Origin: Pseudomonadota bacterium | GTDB lineage: Bacteria; Pseudomonadota; Alphaproteobacteria; Dongiales; Dongiaceae | NCBI GenBank assembly: GCA_016183985.1 | Contig: JACPDN010000009.1 | Span: 1 to 64,000 of the forward strand | Reading direction: 5' to 3' | Length of the DNA stretch: 64,000 nucleotides | In this document: one piece after another, positions 55,158-63,508 of the stretch | Layout of the letters: every line of letters begins with the position of its first letter | Position numbering within the stretch: position 1 is the stretch's first letter | The notes under the pieces: model-generated | Database searches by the model: none | The model's input: the letters and a program-made list of their open reading frames with translations, nothing else | What the model was told of the DNA's origin: nothing | Position numbers and translations under genes: made by a program

Positions 55158-56833
55158 GGGCGCGGTTCCTTGGGCGTGGGATTCCAGAAGTCGAAGAAGT
55201 TATACCACTGCAGCGGCTCGGCGATCGCATATCGCTCCAGTCGCGCGGCAAACGACGCCGCATAGCTGTCGAGCGCCGCGTCACGGGCCTGCCGCGGCAG
55301 GACGATCCGATCCGCGAGCTTCTCGACGTCAAGCACGTGATGATCGCCCTGGCGCAGGCAAAACAACGTGTAGACCGGACAGTCCAGCAGTGCTGCCAGT
55401 ATGTACGGTCCCTGCGAAAAGGGCGCCGGACGCCCCAGAAACGGAATGGTACTGACCCGGTCGCTGTTGACGGGTATCCGGTCGCCGGCGATGACCACCC
55501 ACGCGCCCTGCTCCACCCGCGACTTCAGCTCCATCGCAGCAGCCGGTCCGAGATCCGTCACCTGCCAGGTATTGAGCGCCGCTTCCGGCCGATAACTCTT
55601 AAGCAGCCGGTTATAGTTCTCCGCATGCTTTGTGTGCACCAGCACAAGCAAACGCCGGCGCGTCTCCTCATCCAGCAGTGCCCGCGCCAGATCCACATTG
55701 CCAATATGCGCGACGATAAAGAGCGCACCATAGGGCGACCGCTCCGCTTCGATCAAATCGTTGACCTGTCCCGGCTGCACCGCATCGGCGGCCATTCGGC
55801 CTGTCCAACCGATGAACGTATCTACCGCGCGGGCGGCAAAGGACATGAAGTGGCGAAAGCCCGTTCCGAAGGATTGGGGTACCCGAACATTGGCGCCATG
55901 GGACGCAGCTTGGCGCAAGAACGCTGCGGAGGCTCGCCGTTGCTCTCGCCCGGTCAAATAGAAATAGAGAACGATGGGGGCAAGGACGACGAGGCAACCT
56001 CTCCGGCCGAGCAATCTTGCTGCCACGCCCGAAAACCTCAGCCCCGCATAGGCACCACGCTCGGCTATCCACGCCCAATGTCGCGACGTCGCACGCTGCC
56101 TCGAAAGCAGCTGCGGCAAGCGCCTGAGCATGCCGAAAAAGAGCCGCGCATGCATTCGACTGATACGGACATTGTCACGCCACAGGTCGAAATTGGATGT
56201 ATTCCCCTCTGGATAGGTAACCGCCACGGGTTGCTCGACGACCTCTACACCGCGCCAGAAAAGGCGCACGATGATCTCGGTATCGAAATCCATGCGCCGC
56301 CCGATATGCTCGCCATCCGCCCAGAGCGCTGCCACGGCGGCCAGCGGATAGACCCGCAAACCGCACATGCTGTCGCTGATGGCCAAGGACAGCGTCTCGA
56401 TCCAGACCCATATATGCGTTGCATAGCGGCCAATCGCCCGCCCGAGCGGAACCGACCGATCATAGACCGGAACGCCTGTCACCAACGCCTGCGGCTTTCC
56501 ACGCGACAGCTCCAACAGCCGACCTATGGCACCCAGATCGTGCTGCCCGTCAGCGTCGATCTGCAGGACGTGCGTAAAGCCGGCAGCCATGGCCAGCTGA
56601 AATCCATGCAGAACGGCGCCACCCTTCCCTTGATTGGGATCGAGCCGAACCGCGTGGATTGCGTGATCCACGTCTTCCAGCGCCGCCAATCTCTCAGCAT
56701 GCACAGCATCACTGCCGTCATCGACAATGAAAACGGCCAAGTTATGCGCCCGCAGGCGATCAACAATCTCGGGCACCGCGCCGCTGTGATTGTGGCTGGG
56801 GATCAAGGCGCAGGGGCGCCATGCCATATTCAT
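55154..56833 (-). CDS. apeJ: Glycosyltransferase-acyltransferase fusion of the ape operon
   Basis: A 559-residue two-domain protein. The N-terminal part (about 1-240) is a GT2-type glycosyltransferase with FIVDDGSD and IDADGQHD (the DXD metal site). The C-terminal part (about 285-550) resembles LpxL/HtrB acyltransferases, with AHIGNVDLAR where the HX4D-like site is expected and AGDRIPVN. Together they could add a sugar and an acyl chain to make the polyene lipid anchor. It starts directly after the ligase fusion (ATGA overlap). Confidence 0.82.
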   Translation of the reverse strand: MNMAWRPCALIPSHNHSGAVPEIVDRLRAHNLAVFIVDDGSDAVHAERLAALEDVDHAIHAVRLDPNQGKGGAVLHGFQLAMAAGFTHVLQIDADGQHDLGAIGRLLELSRGKPQALVTGVPVYDRSVPLGRAIGRYATHIWVWIETLSLAISDSMCGLRVYPLAAVAALWADGEHIGRRMDFDTEIIVRLFWRGVEVVEQPVAVTYPEGNTSNFDLWRDNVRISRMHARLFFGMLRRLPQLLSRQRATSRHWAWIAERGAYAGLRFSGVAARLLGRRGCLVVLAPIVLYFYLTGREQRRASAAFLRQAASHGANVRVPQSFGTGFRHFMSFAARAVDTFIGWTGRMAADAVQPGQVNDLIEAERSPYGALFIVAHIGNVDLARALLDEETRRRLLVLVHTKHAENYNRLLKSYRPEAALNTWQVTDLGPAAAMELKSRVEQGAWVVIAGDRIPVNSDRVSTIPFLGRPAPFSQGPYILAALLDCPVYTLFCLRQGDHHVLDVEKLADRIVLPRQARDAALDSYAASFAARLERYAIAEPLQWYNFFDFWNPTPKEPRP

Positions 56834-58521
56834 GTCGGCGCCAGGCGAATGACACCCGAGGTCAGCACGACATCGGCACGACGATAAGAGAAGTTGAGGC
56901 GCTGCCTGTCCCTGTCATGTGTGAGGGCAAGCGTGACGGTCGTTTCCGGCAGCGTGAGGCGATGGAACTTGACCTGATAGTCTTGTGCGCTTTCCAGCGG
57001 CAAATCGAGATGGCGCGCCGCGAATTTGACGACCCAGTCGATCTGCGCCACACCCGGAACAATCGGCATGTTCGGAAAGTGACCGTCGAGTTGCAGCAGC
57101 TCCGGCGCGTTGAAAAGGTCCAGCTCCAACGCATCGCCGTTGCGGCGCATGGCCAATAGGTCGGGTTCGGTCTTTCCCTGATTGAAAAGGCTACGCAGTG
57201 CCGCCTGCCTGATCTTTCCCAACGGACCCACCGGCAGCTCCTCGACAAACCGCCAACGGCGGGGCATCGCCGCTGCCTCATGCCGCGATGCCAGGCACTG
57301 ACGGAGGAGCCTCCCGAAACGAAACGCGCCAAGCCGCGCAAGTTCTGCAGAACCCGCAACGCTTGGCACGACAACGGCCGCCAGCACCAATTCGTCATCC
57401 CCCAGTGCTATGAGAGCGACCGCCGCGATCAGCGGCGATCCTGCCAGCGCCGCCTCGATCTCGGGCAGGCTCACGCGCTTTCCCTCGATCTTGACGATGC
57501 GGTCAGCCCGCCCGATCAATCGAAAGCCGCCCGGCACCTGCTCGGCCCGATCTTCCGTTCTGACCCATGCGTCGCCAGACGCAAAAGGCGAGCGCAACAG
57601 CAAGGCGCCGTCGGCGCCAATATCCAGCACGACGCCAGGCGCCGCTGACCAGGGCTCATTGGCCTCGCTCCGCCAGCGCCAACCGATCATCCCGGTTTCG
57701 GTACTGCCGTAGATTTCACATAAGGGCGCGTGAAATGCTTTTTGCGCTGTCGCCGCGCTGTCGTCGCCAAGCTCGGCCCCTGCGGAAAGCAAGCAGGAGG
57801 GCGGCACGTGGTTGGTGGCCAATTCCAGATCGCCAAGGCGTTTCAAATGCGCCGGGCTTACCACCACCGCTGCATGGCCGAGATCCTCGGCCAGCAGCTC
57901 TTCCCAGAATTCGTGCACCGCAGCTTCAAACGGCCTGCCTGTACAAAGCGGCCAAAAGAGCTTGAAGCTGAGGCCGAAGAGATGCTGATGCGTGACGGTT
58001 CCGACAATACGGCCATCTTTGGGAACGCTCGCCCCCAGAACCTGCTCGATCGCGACGGCTTCCCGCTGCATGAGAGCCAGGGTTTTATCGACGCGCTTTG
58101 GCTCCCCCGTGGAGCCCGAGGTAAAGAGCGAAAGCCGGCATGCCTTCGCATCGACGGCCTTCAATTCCATCGGACGGCCGACGCCCGCGCCAAGCTCGAA
58201 AACACTGGTCGCAGCATCCGCCGGCTGATCGGTCACGATCAAATCCCACTCGGCCTGGATAGCGTTGCTGGCGCCCGTCGTCGTGTTCTGTGGCAAGATG
58301 ACGTCGGCGCCGATCTGGAACAGCGCCAGCATGGCGACGGCGCACCAATAGGTATCCTCGGTAATCACCAAGCCGCGCCGGCAATTCAACGCTGCCAGAC
58401 GTGCCGCGTTATGCGCAACATCATGCCGGAGTTGTGAACGCAACAAAGGCTGGCCGCGACGGTAGGCGACAATGCTGCTCTCGTCGCCACTGCCGATGAG
58501 CAAATCCGACAGATCATGCAT
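56830..58521 (-). CDS. apeHI: Fused AMP-ligase and dehydratase (ApeH-ApeI)
   Basis: A 563-residue fusion. Residues about 1-440 are an AMP-forming acyl/aryl ligase: SLFTSGSTGEPKRV (phosphate loop), YGSTETGMIGWR and the C-terminal lid KIEGKRVSL. It probably activates the aryl starter acid (4-hydroxybenzoate type) for loading onto an ACP. Residues about 445-563 form a FabZ-like hotdog domain with LDGHFPNMPIVPGVAQIDW, whose histidine is the expected catalytic residue. I recall these as separate genes apeH and apeI in enterobacterial clusters. It overlaps apeG by 8 bases. Confidence 0.8.
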   Translation of the reverse strand: MHDLSDLLIGSGDESSIVAYRRGQPLLRSQLRHDVAHNAARLAALNCRRGLVITEDTYWCAVAMLALFQIGADVILPQNTTTGASNAIQAEWDLIVTDQPADAATSVFELGAGVGRPMELKAVDAKACRLSLFTSGSTGEPKRVDKTLALMQREAVAIEQVLGASVPKDGRIVGTVTHQHLFGLSFKLFWPLCTGRPFEAAVHEFWEELLAEDLGHAAVVVSPAHLKRLGDLELATNHVPPSCLLSAGAELGDDSAATAQKAFHAPLCEIYGSTETGMIGWRWRSEANEPWSAAPGVVLDIGADGALLLRSPFASGDAWVRTEDRAEQVPGGFRLIGRADRIVKIEGKRVSLPEIEAALAGSPLIAAVALIALGDDELVLAAVVVPSVAGSAELARLGAFRFGRLLRQCLASRHEAAAMPRRWRFVEELPVGPLGKIRQAALRSLFNQGKTEPDLLAMRRNGDALELDLFNAPELLQLDGHFPNMPIVPGVAQIDWVVKFAARHLDLPLESAQDYQVKFHRLTLPETTVTLALTHDRDRQRLNFSYRRADVVLTSGVIRLAPT

Positions 58522-59122
58522 CCCGGCCTCGCTGGCGGTTACCCGCCAATAACCGGTCGCGGATGAGCATTTCACCGAGGAAGAGAACGCCACTGCAGAC
58601 ATAGGAAACGAGCCCGGTCCAAAGCAGCCAAAGCTCGATGCTGTGCAGCGCGGACAACAGCGTGGCAATCGCCGCGTTGGTCACCAACCAAACTGTCCAG
58701 ATCCATGTCAGGCGGCGGCAATAATCCTGGCCTGCCGACGAAAGATCTGGATCGCGCACCCGCGCCATTCGTTCGACGAGGCTCGGCGGATGCCTTAGTG
58801 TGCTGCCGAACAATGCTGCGAACATCAGGCTGATGAGTGCCGGATAGATTCTCGACGCCAAAGTGGCATCGACGATTGACAGCATGCCCAATGCCGCGAC
58901 CGCTGCCAGCAGCGGTACGCGCAACAGGCGCATGAAGCCGCTTGAGGAAAAGTAAGCGCGCGCAAACAACAGCAAGCAAGCGCCAATGGCAAAGACCGAA
59001 GGCGAAACGCGCTCATGCAGCGCATATACCAGAAATGGATAGGCCGCCCCGATCACCACGGCGACGGCGGTGCCTTTGCGGCCAGCTGCATTCTGACGGA
59101 ATCTATTCAGCAAGGACCGCAT
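58514..59122 (-). CDS. apeG: COG4648-type membrane protein of the ape operon
   Basis: A 202-residue membrane protein with about six hydrophobic helices (for example AVAVVIGAAYPFLVYALH, LLRVPLLAAVAALGML and the C-terminal LWLLWTGLVSYVCSG). It belongs to the COG4648-like proteins found next to the ligase gene in APE clusters; the function is not known. The ATG at 59122 overlaps the end of the second ACP gene by 20 bases. Confidence 0.72.
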   Translation of the reverse strand: MRSLLNRFRQNAAGRKGTAVAVVIGAAYPFLVYALHERVSPSVFAIGACLLLFARAYFSSSGFMRLLRVPLLAAVAALGMLSIVDATLASRIYPALISLMFAALFGSTLRHPPSLVERMARVRDPDLSSAGQDYCRRLTWIWTVWLVTNAAIATLLSALHSIELWLLWTGLVSYVCSGVLFLGEMLIRDRLLAGNRQRGRDA

Positions 59123-59351
59123 GCACGCGATCAATCACGTCGCCGACCGAGCGAACCGATTTGAATTCGTCGACCTTGAGCTTGCGCCCCGTCAATTCCT
59201 GCAATTTGACGACAAGGTCGACAGCATCGATTGAATCGAGATCGAGGTCTTCATATAGCCGCGCCTGCAAGGTGATCTTCTCGGCTGGAATCTCGAACAT
59301 GTCTTCGAGATAGCTGCGCAGCTTGCCCTCGATCTGCTCACGCGACAGCAT
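59103..59351 (-). CDS. apeF: Acyl carrier protein (second of the ape operon)
   Basis: An 82-residue acyl carrier protein. The phosphopantetheine attachment serine is Ser40 in DLDLDSIDAVDL. It would carry the starter or growing polyene chain. The ATG at 59351 overlaps the upstream ACP stop by 14 bases; a start 12 codons earlier would lengthen the protein without family support. It needs activation by a phosphopantetheinyl transferase, possibly the one encoded divergently at 61284. Confidence 0.88.
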   Translation of the reverse strand: MLSREQIEGKLRSYLEDMFEIPAEKITLQARLYEDLDLDSIDAVDLVVKLQELTGRKLKVDEFKSVRSVGDVIDRVHAVLAE

Positions 59352-59622
59352 TGGCTTCACTCCCGCCTTGGCCCTGGGCACGGACAAAGCTTGCCAGGCT
59401 GCGCACGTTCGCGAAGTGGGCCTTGATCTCGTCGGTGATGGTCTCGATTTTCAGGCCATAACGGCGACGCAAGGCAACGCCGAGTTCCAGCGCATCGATG
59501 GAATCGAGGCCAAGGCCGGTCCCGAACAGCATTTCTTCGCTATCGATGTCTTCCGGCTGCACGTCCTCGAGCTTCAGCGCGTCGATGATCAGGGCCTTAA
59601 TGTCGTGTTCGAGGTCGTCCAT
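59338..59622 (-). CDS. apeE: Acyl carrier protein (first of the ape operon)
   Basis: A 94-residue acyl carrier protein with the attachment serine at Ser41 in GLGLDSIDALEL and an acidic first helix (DLEHDIKALIIDAL). The pair with apeF is typical of APE clusters: one is thought to receive the starter and the other the extender chains. It starts 6 bases after the acyltransferase stop. Confidence 0.9.
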   Translation of the reverse strand: MDDLEHDIKALIIDALKLEDVQPEDIDSEEMLFGTGLGLDSIDALELGVALRRRYGLKIETITDEIKAHFANVRSLASFVRAQGQGGSEANAVA

Positions 59623-59628
59623 ACGCCG

Positions 59629-60402
59629 TTATCCAAGCCTCAGCTGTTCCGTGAAATAGCTCTGCAGGCGCCGTACCAAATGTCGCGCCGCCAATGAGCG
59701 GTATTGATAGCCAAGGGTATCCGCTGCGTCCAGACGATCCCCGACCAGAATGCGGAAATGGGAGCGGCTGGCCGGGATTTTCCACCAGGGATCCCCCTTG
59801 CTCAGCATGACCGGCCGGCAATCAATGGTGACCAGCTGGATTTGCGCTTCGGCCAACAAGGCGATATTGGCGAATCCGCGGCGGAATTGAAGGCTTTCCC
59901 CCGGCCGTGAGCGGGTTCCCTCGGGAAAAATGATCAGATCCTTGCCGTCCGCCATCGCCGTGCGGCAGGAATCCAGCAGCGCCTCGGGTTCCAGATCGTT
60001 CCGAATATAGCCCGCCCAGCGGACCACCCCGCCGAGATAGCGGTTGCGCCACAACTCAGCCTTCACGATGCATTGGGCGTGCCGGATCAGCGACATCAGG
60101 ATCACGACATCGAGCAATGTCGGATGATTGGCAATGATCAGCCGGCCGGAACTGCTCTGCAGCGCCTCGCGCCCATGGACTTCCAGTTTGATGATGCCGA
60201 GCCATTCCAGCATGCCGACGAAGAAACGGAAGGTCCAATGGATGATGGCCTGCGTCGCGCGCACACGCCGTACCGCATCCCGCTCAAGCAAGGCAATCAA
60301 TGGGAAAACACTGACAGCCAGCAGCAACCCACCGCCAAAGAATGTCGCGAAGGCAAACCCGGTCCCGGCCAAGCGCCAGATGTAGTTGACGCTGTTAAAC
60401 AC
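59629..60402 (-). CDS. apeD: 1-acylglycerol-3-phosphate acyltransferase-like protein of the ape operon
   Basis: A 257-residue membrane-associated acyltransferase of the PlsC family. The catalytic His93 and Asp98 are in ANHPTLLDVV and the substrate motif FPEGTRS follows near residue 160. One or two membrane helices lie near the N-terminus. It probably transfers an acyl group to the lipid anchor of the aryl polyene. It has a GTG start at 60402 overlapping the apeC stop by 8 bases. The exact ape letter is uncertain. Confidence 0.82.
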   Translation of the reverse strand: MFNSVNYIWRLAGTGFAFATFFGGGLLLAVSVFPLIALLERDAVRRVRATQAIIHWTFRFFVGMLEWLGIIKLEVHGREALQSSSGRLIIANHPTLLDVVILMSLIRHAQCIVKAELWRNRYLGGVVRWAGYIRNDLEPEALLDSCRTAMADGKDLIIFPEGTRSRPGESLQFRRGFANIALLAEAQIQLVTIDCRPVMLSKGDPWWKIPASRSHFRILVGDRLDAADTLGYQYRSLAARHLVRRLQSYFTEQLRLG

Positions 60403-61147
60403 GGTGCCACCGCCACATCATTCGCCCGCCCCGTACCGCGGCGGCGGGCGCGTTGCCCAGCAGAAAGCGCAGAAACGACAGCGGTATGCATTCTTGCCCT
60501 TCATCGCCATCGGCCATCGTCGCGGACACGCTCAGTCCGGCATCATCCGCAGCGACCAGGGTCATCGCGAGAACCAATGGAAGCTCTTCCTCGGCCATGG
60601 GGCGAAAGGGCGCGTAATCGTCCGGCAAAGGTGCATCGAAATAGAACAATAGAACCGGTTTGCCGGGCGCCTCTGCCAGGCAAGCGGTGGCCTCGATAAG
60701 GCCATAGCCAAAACTGTCCAATGAGCCGGCGACGGCGGTATGCCCAGCCTTGTTGCCGGTATGGATCGACAGGAGTCCCGCCAGCCCGTGATGAACCGAC
60801 ATGCTGAACTCCGCCGGCGACGGCTGCTCGCCTTTAGCAAGGGATGTCAGCACCAGCACCGTCCGATCAAATTCGCCATGCCGGGACGCGAGAATGTAGC
60901 GCGCATCCTTGGCACCGCTGCAGGCGAGCGCCGCACCCAGGGCCTTCTGCCCTATAGGTGTCGCGCGGCGACGCAGCATCATTGGCAAGGTCGGCGCTGG
61001 CGGATCGTCGGCCGCAGAATCAGGCTGCCCCGCCCAGGCGCGCCATGCGCTCTTGCTCTCGCGCCCGGGCGCCCAGGCAAACCAATCGCGCACCTGGAAC
61101 GGCAGGTCGCGGCGCACAGATTGACGAGGTAGTTCACGGTCGATCAT
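60395..61147 (-). CDS. apeC: Ketosynthase-like chain-length factor
   Basis: A 250-residue protein of the ketosynthase N-terminal type (Ketoacyl-synt_2 like). The stretch FSMSVHHGLAGLLSIHTGNK and AVAGSLDSFGYGLIEA follow the KS fold, but Ser-Leu stands where the catalytic cysteine would be, so it should be inactive as an enzyme. This is expected of a chain-length factor that pairs with ApeO. It is the first gene of the operon. The ATG at 61147 has no clear ribosome site; a TTG at 61156 is an alternative. Confidence 0.78.
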   Translation of the reverse strand: MIDRELPRQSVRRDLPFQVRDWFAWAPGRESKSAWRAWAGQPDSAADDPPAPTLPMMLRRRATPIGQKALGAALACSGAKDARYILASRHGEFDRTVLVLTSLAKGEQPSPAEFSMSVHHGLAGLLSIHTGNKAGHTAVAGSLDSFGYGLIEATACLAEAPGKPVLLFYFDAPLPDDYAPFRPMAEEELPLVLAMTLVAADDAGLSVSATMADGDEGQECIPLSFLRFLLGNAPAAAVRGGRMMWRWHRV

Positions 61148-61283
61148 GACTTGCAATAGATCCCACCGGGGCGGGAGAATTGGTTAACGACGCCGGATCA
61201 TTCAATGGTTGTTATATGGCCGTCCGGCACCAGACAAGAGCGATATCTTGAGGCCCCTGGTTTATTTCACCGTGATCGATGGC

Positions 61284-61832
61284 ATGGAGCGGCAGAAGCG
61301 GAGCTCTGCGGCAAAATCCGTTGTTATACAAATGGTTAGAATAATTCTCGGCCAGCCGAAGGCAAGTTTCGAAATTGCCGCCGAAGCGAGTGGCAAGCCT
61401 GTCGTGACGGGTCATCCGGAGATATTCATCTCCATCAGTCACAGCCAAGCGAGTCTCGCCTGCGCGGCAACCCAAATCGGCCCGATTGGGATCGACCTCG
61501 AGATTGCCAGGCCGCATCGGGATCTCGCCGGCATTGCCGCCTTTGCCTTCGGCCCGCGCGAGCAGATCCGCATCGCCCAAGAAGGCGCTGATGGATTCTA
61601 CCGCATCTGGACCTTGCGCGAGGCGATCGCCAAGGCAAATGGCATTGGCCTGATAGAGGCCGCCGATCGCCGGGACCGGGTGGAGTCCGGGCCGGTGACG
61701 GGCGATTGGCGCTGGCAGGATTGGCATCTCACCCACCGGATTCTCGCGCCCGGTCGGCACCTCGCGATTGCCGTGCATGCGCCCGCGGTCGAAATTATCG
61801 ACTGGCGCCGCGTCACGCCGAATGGCGCTTGA
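61284..61832 (+). CDS. Short 4'-phosphopantetheinyl transferase
   Basis: A 182-residue Sfp-type enzyme that turns apo-ACP into holo-ACP. The fold's second half is complete: FISISHSQASLA, GPIGIDLEIA with Asp71 and Glu73 (metal ligands), and WTLREAIAKANG with Glu113 and Lys117. The usual N-terminal subdomain of about 70-80 residues is largely missing; the protein begins near the RSSAAKSVVIQMVRIILG helix. The ATG at 61284 is assumed; a TTG at 61209 would add 25 residues without restoring that part. It is divergent from apeC and so probably activates the two ACPs. It overlaps betI by 20 bases. Confidence 0.78.
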   Translation: MERQKRSSAAKSVVIQMVRIILGQPKASFEIAAEASGKPVVTGHPEIFISISHSQASLACAATQIGPIGIDLEIARPHRDLAGIAAFAFGPREQIRIAQEGADGFYRIWTLREAIAKANGIGLIEAADRRDRVESGPVTGDWRWQDWHLTHRILAPGRHLAIAVHAPAVEIIDWRRVTPNGA

Positions 61833-62424
61833 TACGGCCGGCGCCGCGCGCGCCGAGGTGAAGCGACATGACCGCTTCCATCTGCGCCATCGCCTCCTCC
61901 TGCCCGAGCCCCTCCTGATTGAGGCCAAAGCGCAGCCACAGGCCGTCGATCATGGCAGTGATGCCGATGACCGCTGCCTCGCGCCTTTCCGGCGGCAAAA
62001 GCTCGGCAAGACCTGACAGCAGGTTGCTGCGCATCCGCGCATGGATGACGCGCTGGATGCGGGCGAAGGTCGGGTTGCGCGGTACCTCGGCGCAAAGCGA
62101 AAGCCAGGCATTGCAGATCTCCGGCTTGAAAAATTTCGGCGAGAAATTGCCGGCAACGATGGCCGCGATCCGCTCTCGCGGCGTTCTGGCCTTGGCCATC
62201 AATGCGATGACCTCGTCGCGCAACAGCGCGTTGGCGTGGCGCATCACGGCTTCCAGTAGCGCATCCTTGCCCTTGAAATAGTGCAGCACGATGCCCTTCG
62301 ACATGCCGGCGCGTTCGGCCACCTTGGCAAGGGTCGTGCCGGCGATCCCCTCCTCCTGCAGGATCTCATAGGCTGCAGCGGCCAATTCCTGCCGGCGCAG
62401 CTGCTCGATACTCAACCGGGCCAA
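61813..62424 (-). CDS. betI: TetR-family repressor BetI
   Basis: A 203-residue TetR regulator. The N-terminal DNA-binding part (about 11-57) has TTLAKVAERAGMSKGIVLHYF, and the ligand domain matches BetI, the choline-responsive repressor: GNFSPKFFKPEICNAWLSL and AMIDGLWLRFGLNQEGL. The start is a TTG at 62424 with AGGAGA upstream. It is divergent from choX and the 139-base gap holds a palindrome at 62494-62511 that is a good candidate for its site. Choline dehydrogenase genes are not in the window. Confidence 0.85.
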   Translation of the reverse strand: MARLSIEQLRRQELAAAAYEILQEEGIAGTTLAKVAERAGMSKGIVLHYFKGKDALLEAVMRHANALLRDEVIALMAKARTPRERIAAIVAGNFSPKFFKPEICNAWLSLCAEVPRNPTFARIQRVIHARMRSNLLSGLAELLPPERREAAVIGITAMIDGLWLRFGLNQEGLGQEEAMAQMEAVMSLHLGARGAGRIKRHSA

Positions 62425-62465
62425 GCTGATTCTCCTGATTCATTCGGCCCTCATTGTCCCCGCCC

Positions 62466-62494
62466 TTGCAGCGGTTGTCCATTCGGACTATAAA
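62466..62494 (+). promoter_or_regulatory. choX promoter
   Basis: TTGCAG (62466-62471), a 17-base spacer and TATAAA (62489-62494) form a good sigma-70 promoter reading toward choX. The start of transcription would be near 62501, inside the palindrome at 62494-62511. Confidence 0.65.
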
Positions 62495-62511
62495 TTGACC
62501 CACGGGTCAAT
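62494..62511. promoter_or_regulatory. BetI-type operator
   Basis: ATTGACCCACGGGTCAAT is a palindrome with 8-base arms and a 2-base centre. A further half-site CGGTCAAT (62524-62531) lies 20 bases, or two helix turns, from the right arm. The element covers the transcription start of choX, so a bound repressor would block initiation. The neighbouring betI gene is the likely regulator. Confidence 0.7.
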
Positions 62512-62563
62512 AAACAAACCAATCGGTCAATAATCTGGATCCACTTTTTTCGGGGAGATTTCG

Positions 62564-63496
62564 ATGCGTCGCACGTTTCTGCTGATTGCCACCAGCCTGT
62601 CCCTGGTTCCCGTCCTCGCTGTCGCCGCCGAACCGGAAAGTTGCGCGAAGGTGCGCCTCGCCGAACCGGGTTGGAATGATCTCACCTTCACCACCGGCGT
62701 TACGACAGTCATTCTCGACGGCCTTGGCTATAAGGCAGAGAGCAACCTGCTCGGCCTCGACATCATTTATCAGAGCCTCAAGAACAAGGATCTCGACGTT
62801 TTCATGGGCTACTGGGATCCGGCCATGGTCAGCTATTACCAATCCTACAAGGCCGATGGATCGGTTGAGACGGTGCACCAGAACCTGGAAGGTGCCAAAT
62901 ACACCTTCGCCGTGCCGCAATACGTCTATGACGCCGGCGTCCACGACATTGCCGATCTCGCGGCGCAGGCCGACAAATTCGACAACAAGATGTACGGCAT
63001 CGAGCCCGGCTCCAATCAGCTGATGTTCGACATCACCAAGGACGCCAAGTTCAAGCTTGCGGACTGGGAGGTCGTTGAATCGAGCGAACAGGGTATGCTC
63101 ACTCAGGTCGACAAGGCGGTGCGCCATAAGGATTGGATCGTCTTCCAAGGCTGGGCGCCACACCCGATGAACAATGACTTTCCGATCGCCTACCTGACCG
63201 GCGGTGACGCCTATTACGGGCCTGATCTTGGCGCCGCCACCGTCCACACGCAGGTACGCAAGGGCTATCTCGACGAATGCCCCAATGTCGCTGCATTGCT
63301 CAAGAACATCACCTTCGACGTTCCGCTCGAAAATGAAGGCATGGGCTATCTGATCCATGACGGCATGAGCGCTACCGACGCCGCGGCCAAGGCCCTGAAG
63401 GCGCATCCCGAATATCTCGACAAATGGCTGGCAGGCGTTACCGCCCATGATGGCAGCGATGGAGCCGCCGCCGTGAAGAAAGCGCTCGGCCTCTAG
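62564..63496 (+). CDS. choX: Periplasmic choline-binding protein ChoX
   Basis: A 310-residue periplasmic binding protein for choline in an ABC importer. A signal peptide (about 1-22, ending AVAAEPE) is followed by VRLAEPGWNDLTFTTG, SLKNKDLDVFMGYWDPAM, and EPGSNQLMF, matching ChoX/OpuAC-type proteins that hold the quaternary amine between aromatic side chains. GGGGAG lies before the ATG. The partner permease and ATPase (choW, choV) are not next to it; an alpha/beta hydrolase follows after 12 bases. Confidence 0.85.
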   Translation: MRRTFLLIATSLSLVPVLAVAAEPESCAKVRLAEPGWNDLTFTTGVTTVILDGLGYKAESNLLGLDIIYQSLKNKDLDVFMGYWDPAMVSYYQSYKADGSVETVHQNLEGAKYTFAVPQYVYDAGVHDIADLAAQADKFDNKMYGIEPGSNQLMFDITKDAKFKLADWEVVESSEQGMLTQVDKAVRHKDWIVFQGWAPHPMNNDFPIAYLTGGDAYYGPDLGAATVHTQVRKGYLDECPNVAALLKNITFDVPLENEGMGYLIHDGMSATDAAAKALKAHPEYLDKWLAGVTAHDGSDGAAAVKKALGL

Positions 63497-63508
63497 AACG
63501 CGTTCATC

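Noticed and set aside
55337-56887. Long plus-strand open frame (516 codons) opposite the glycosyltransferase-acyltransferase gene
   Set aside because: Antisense to a gene with clear catalytic motifs and 4-base overlaps on both sides.
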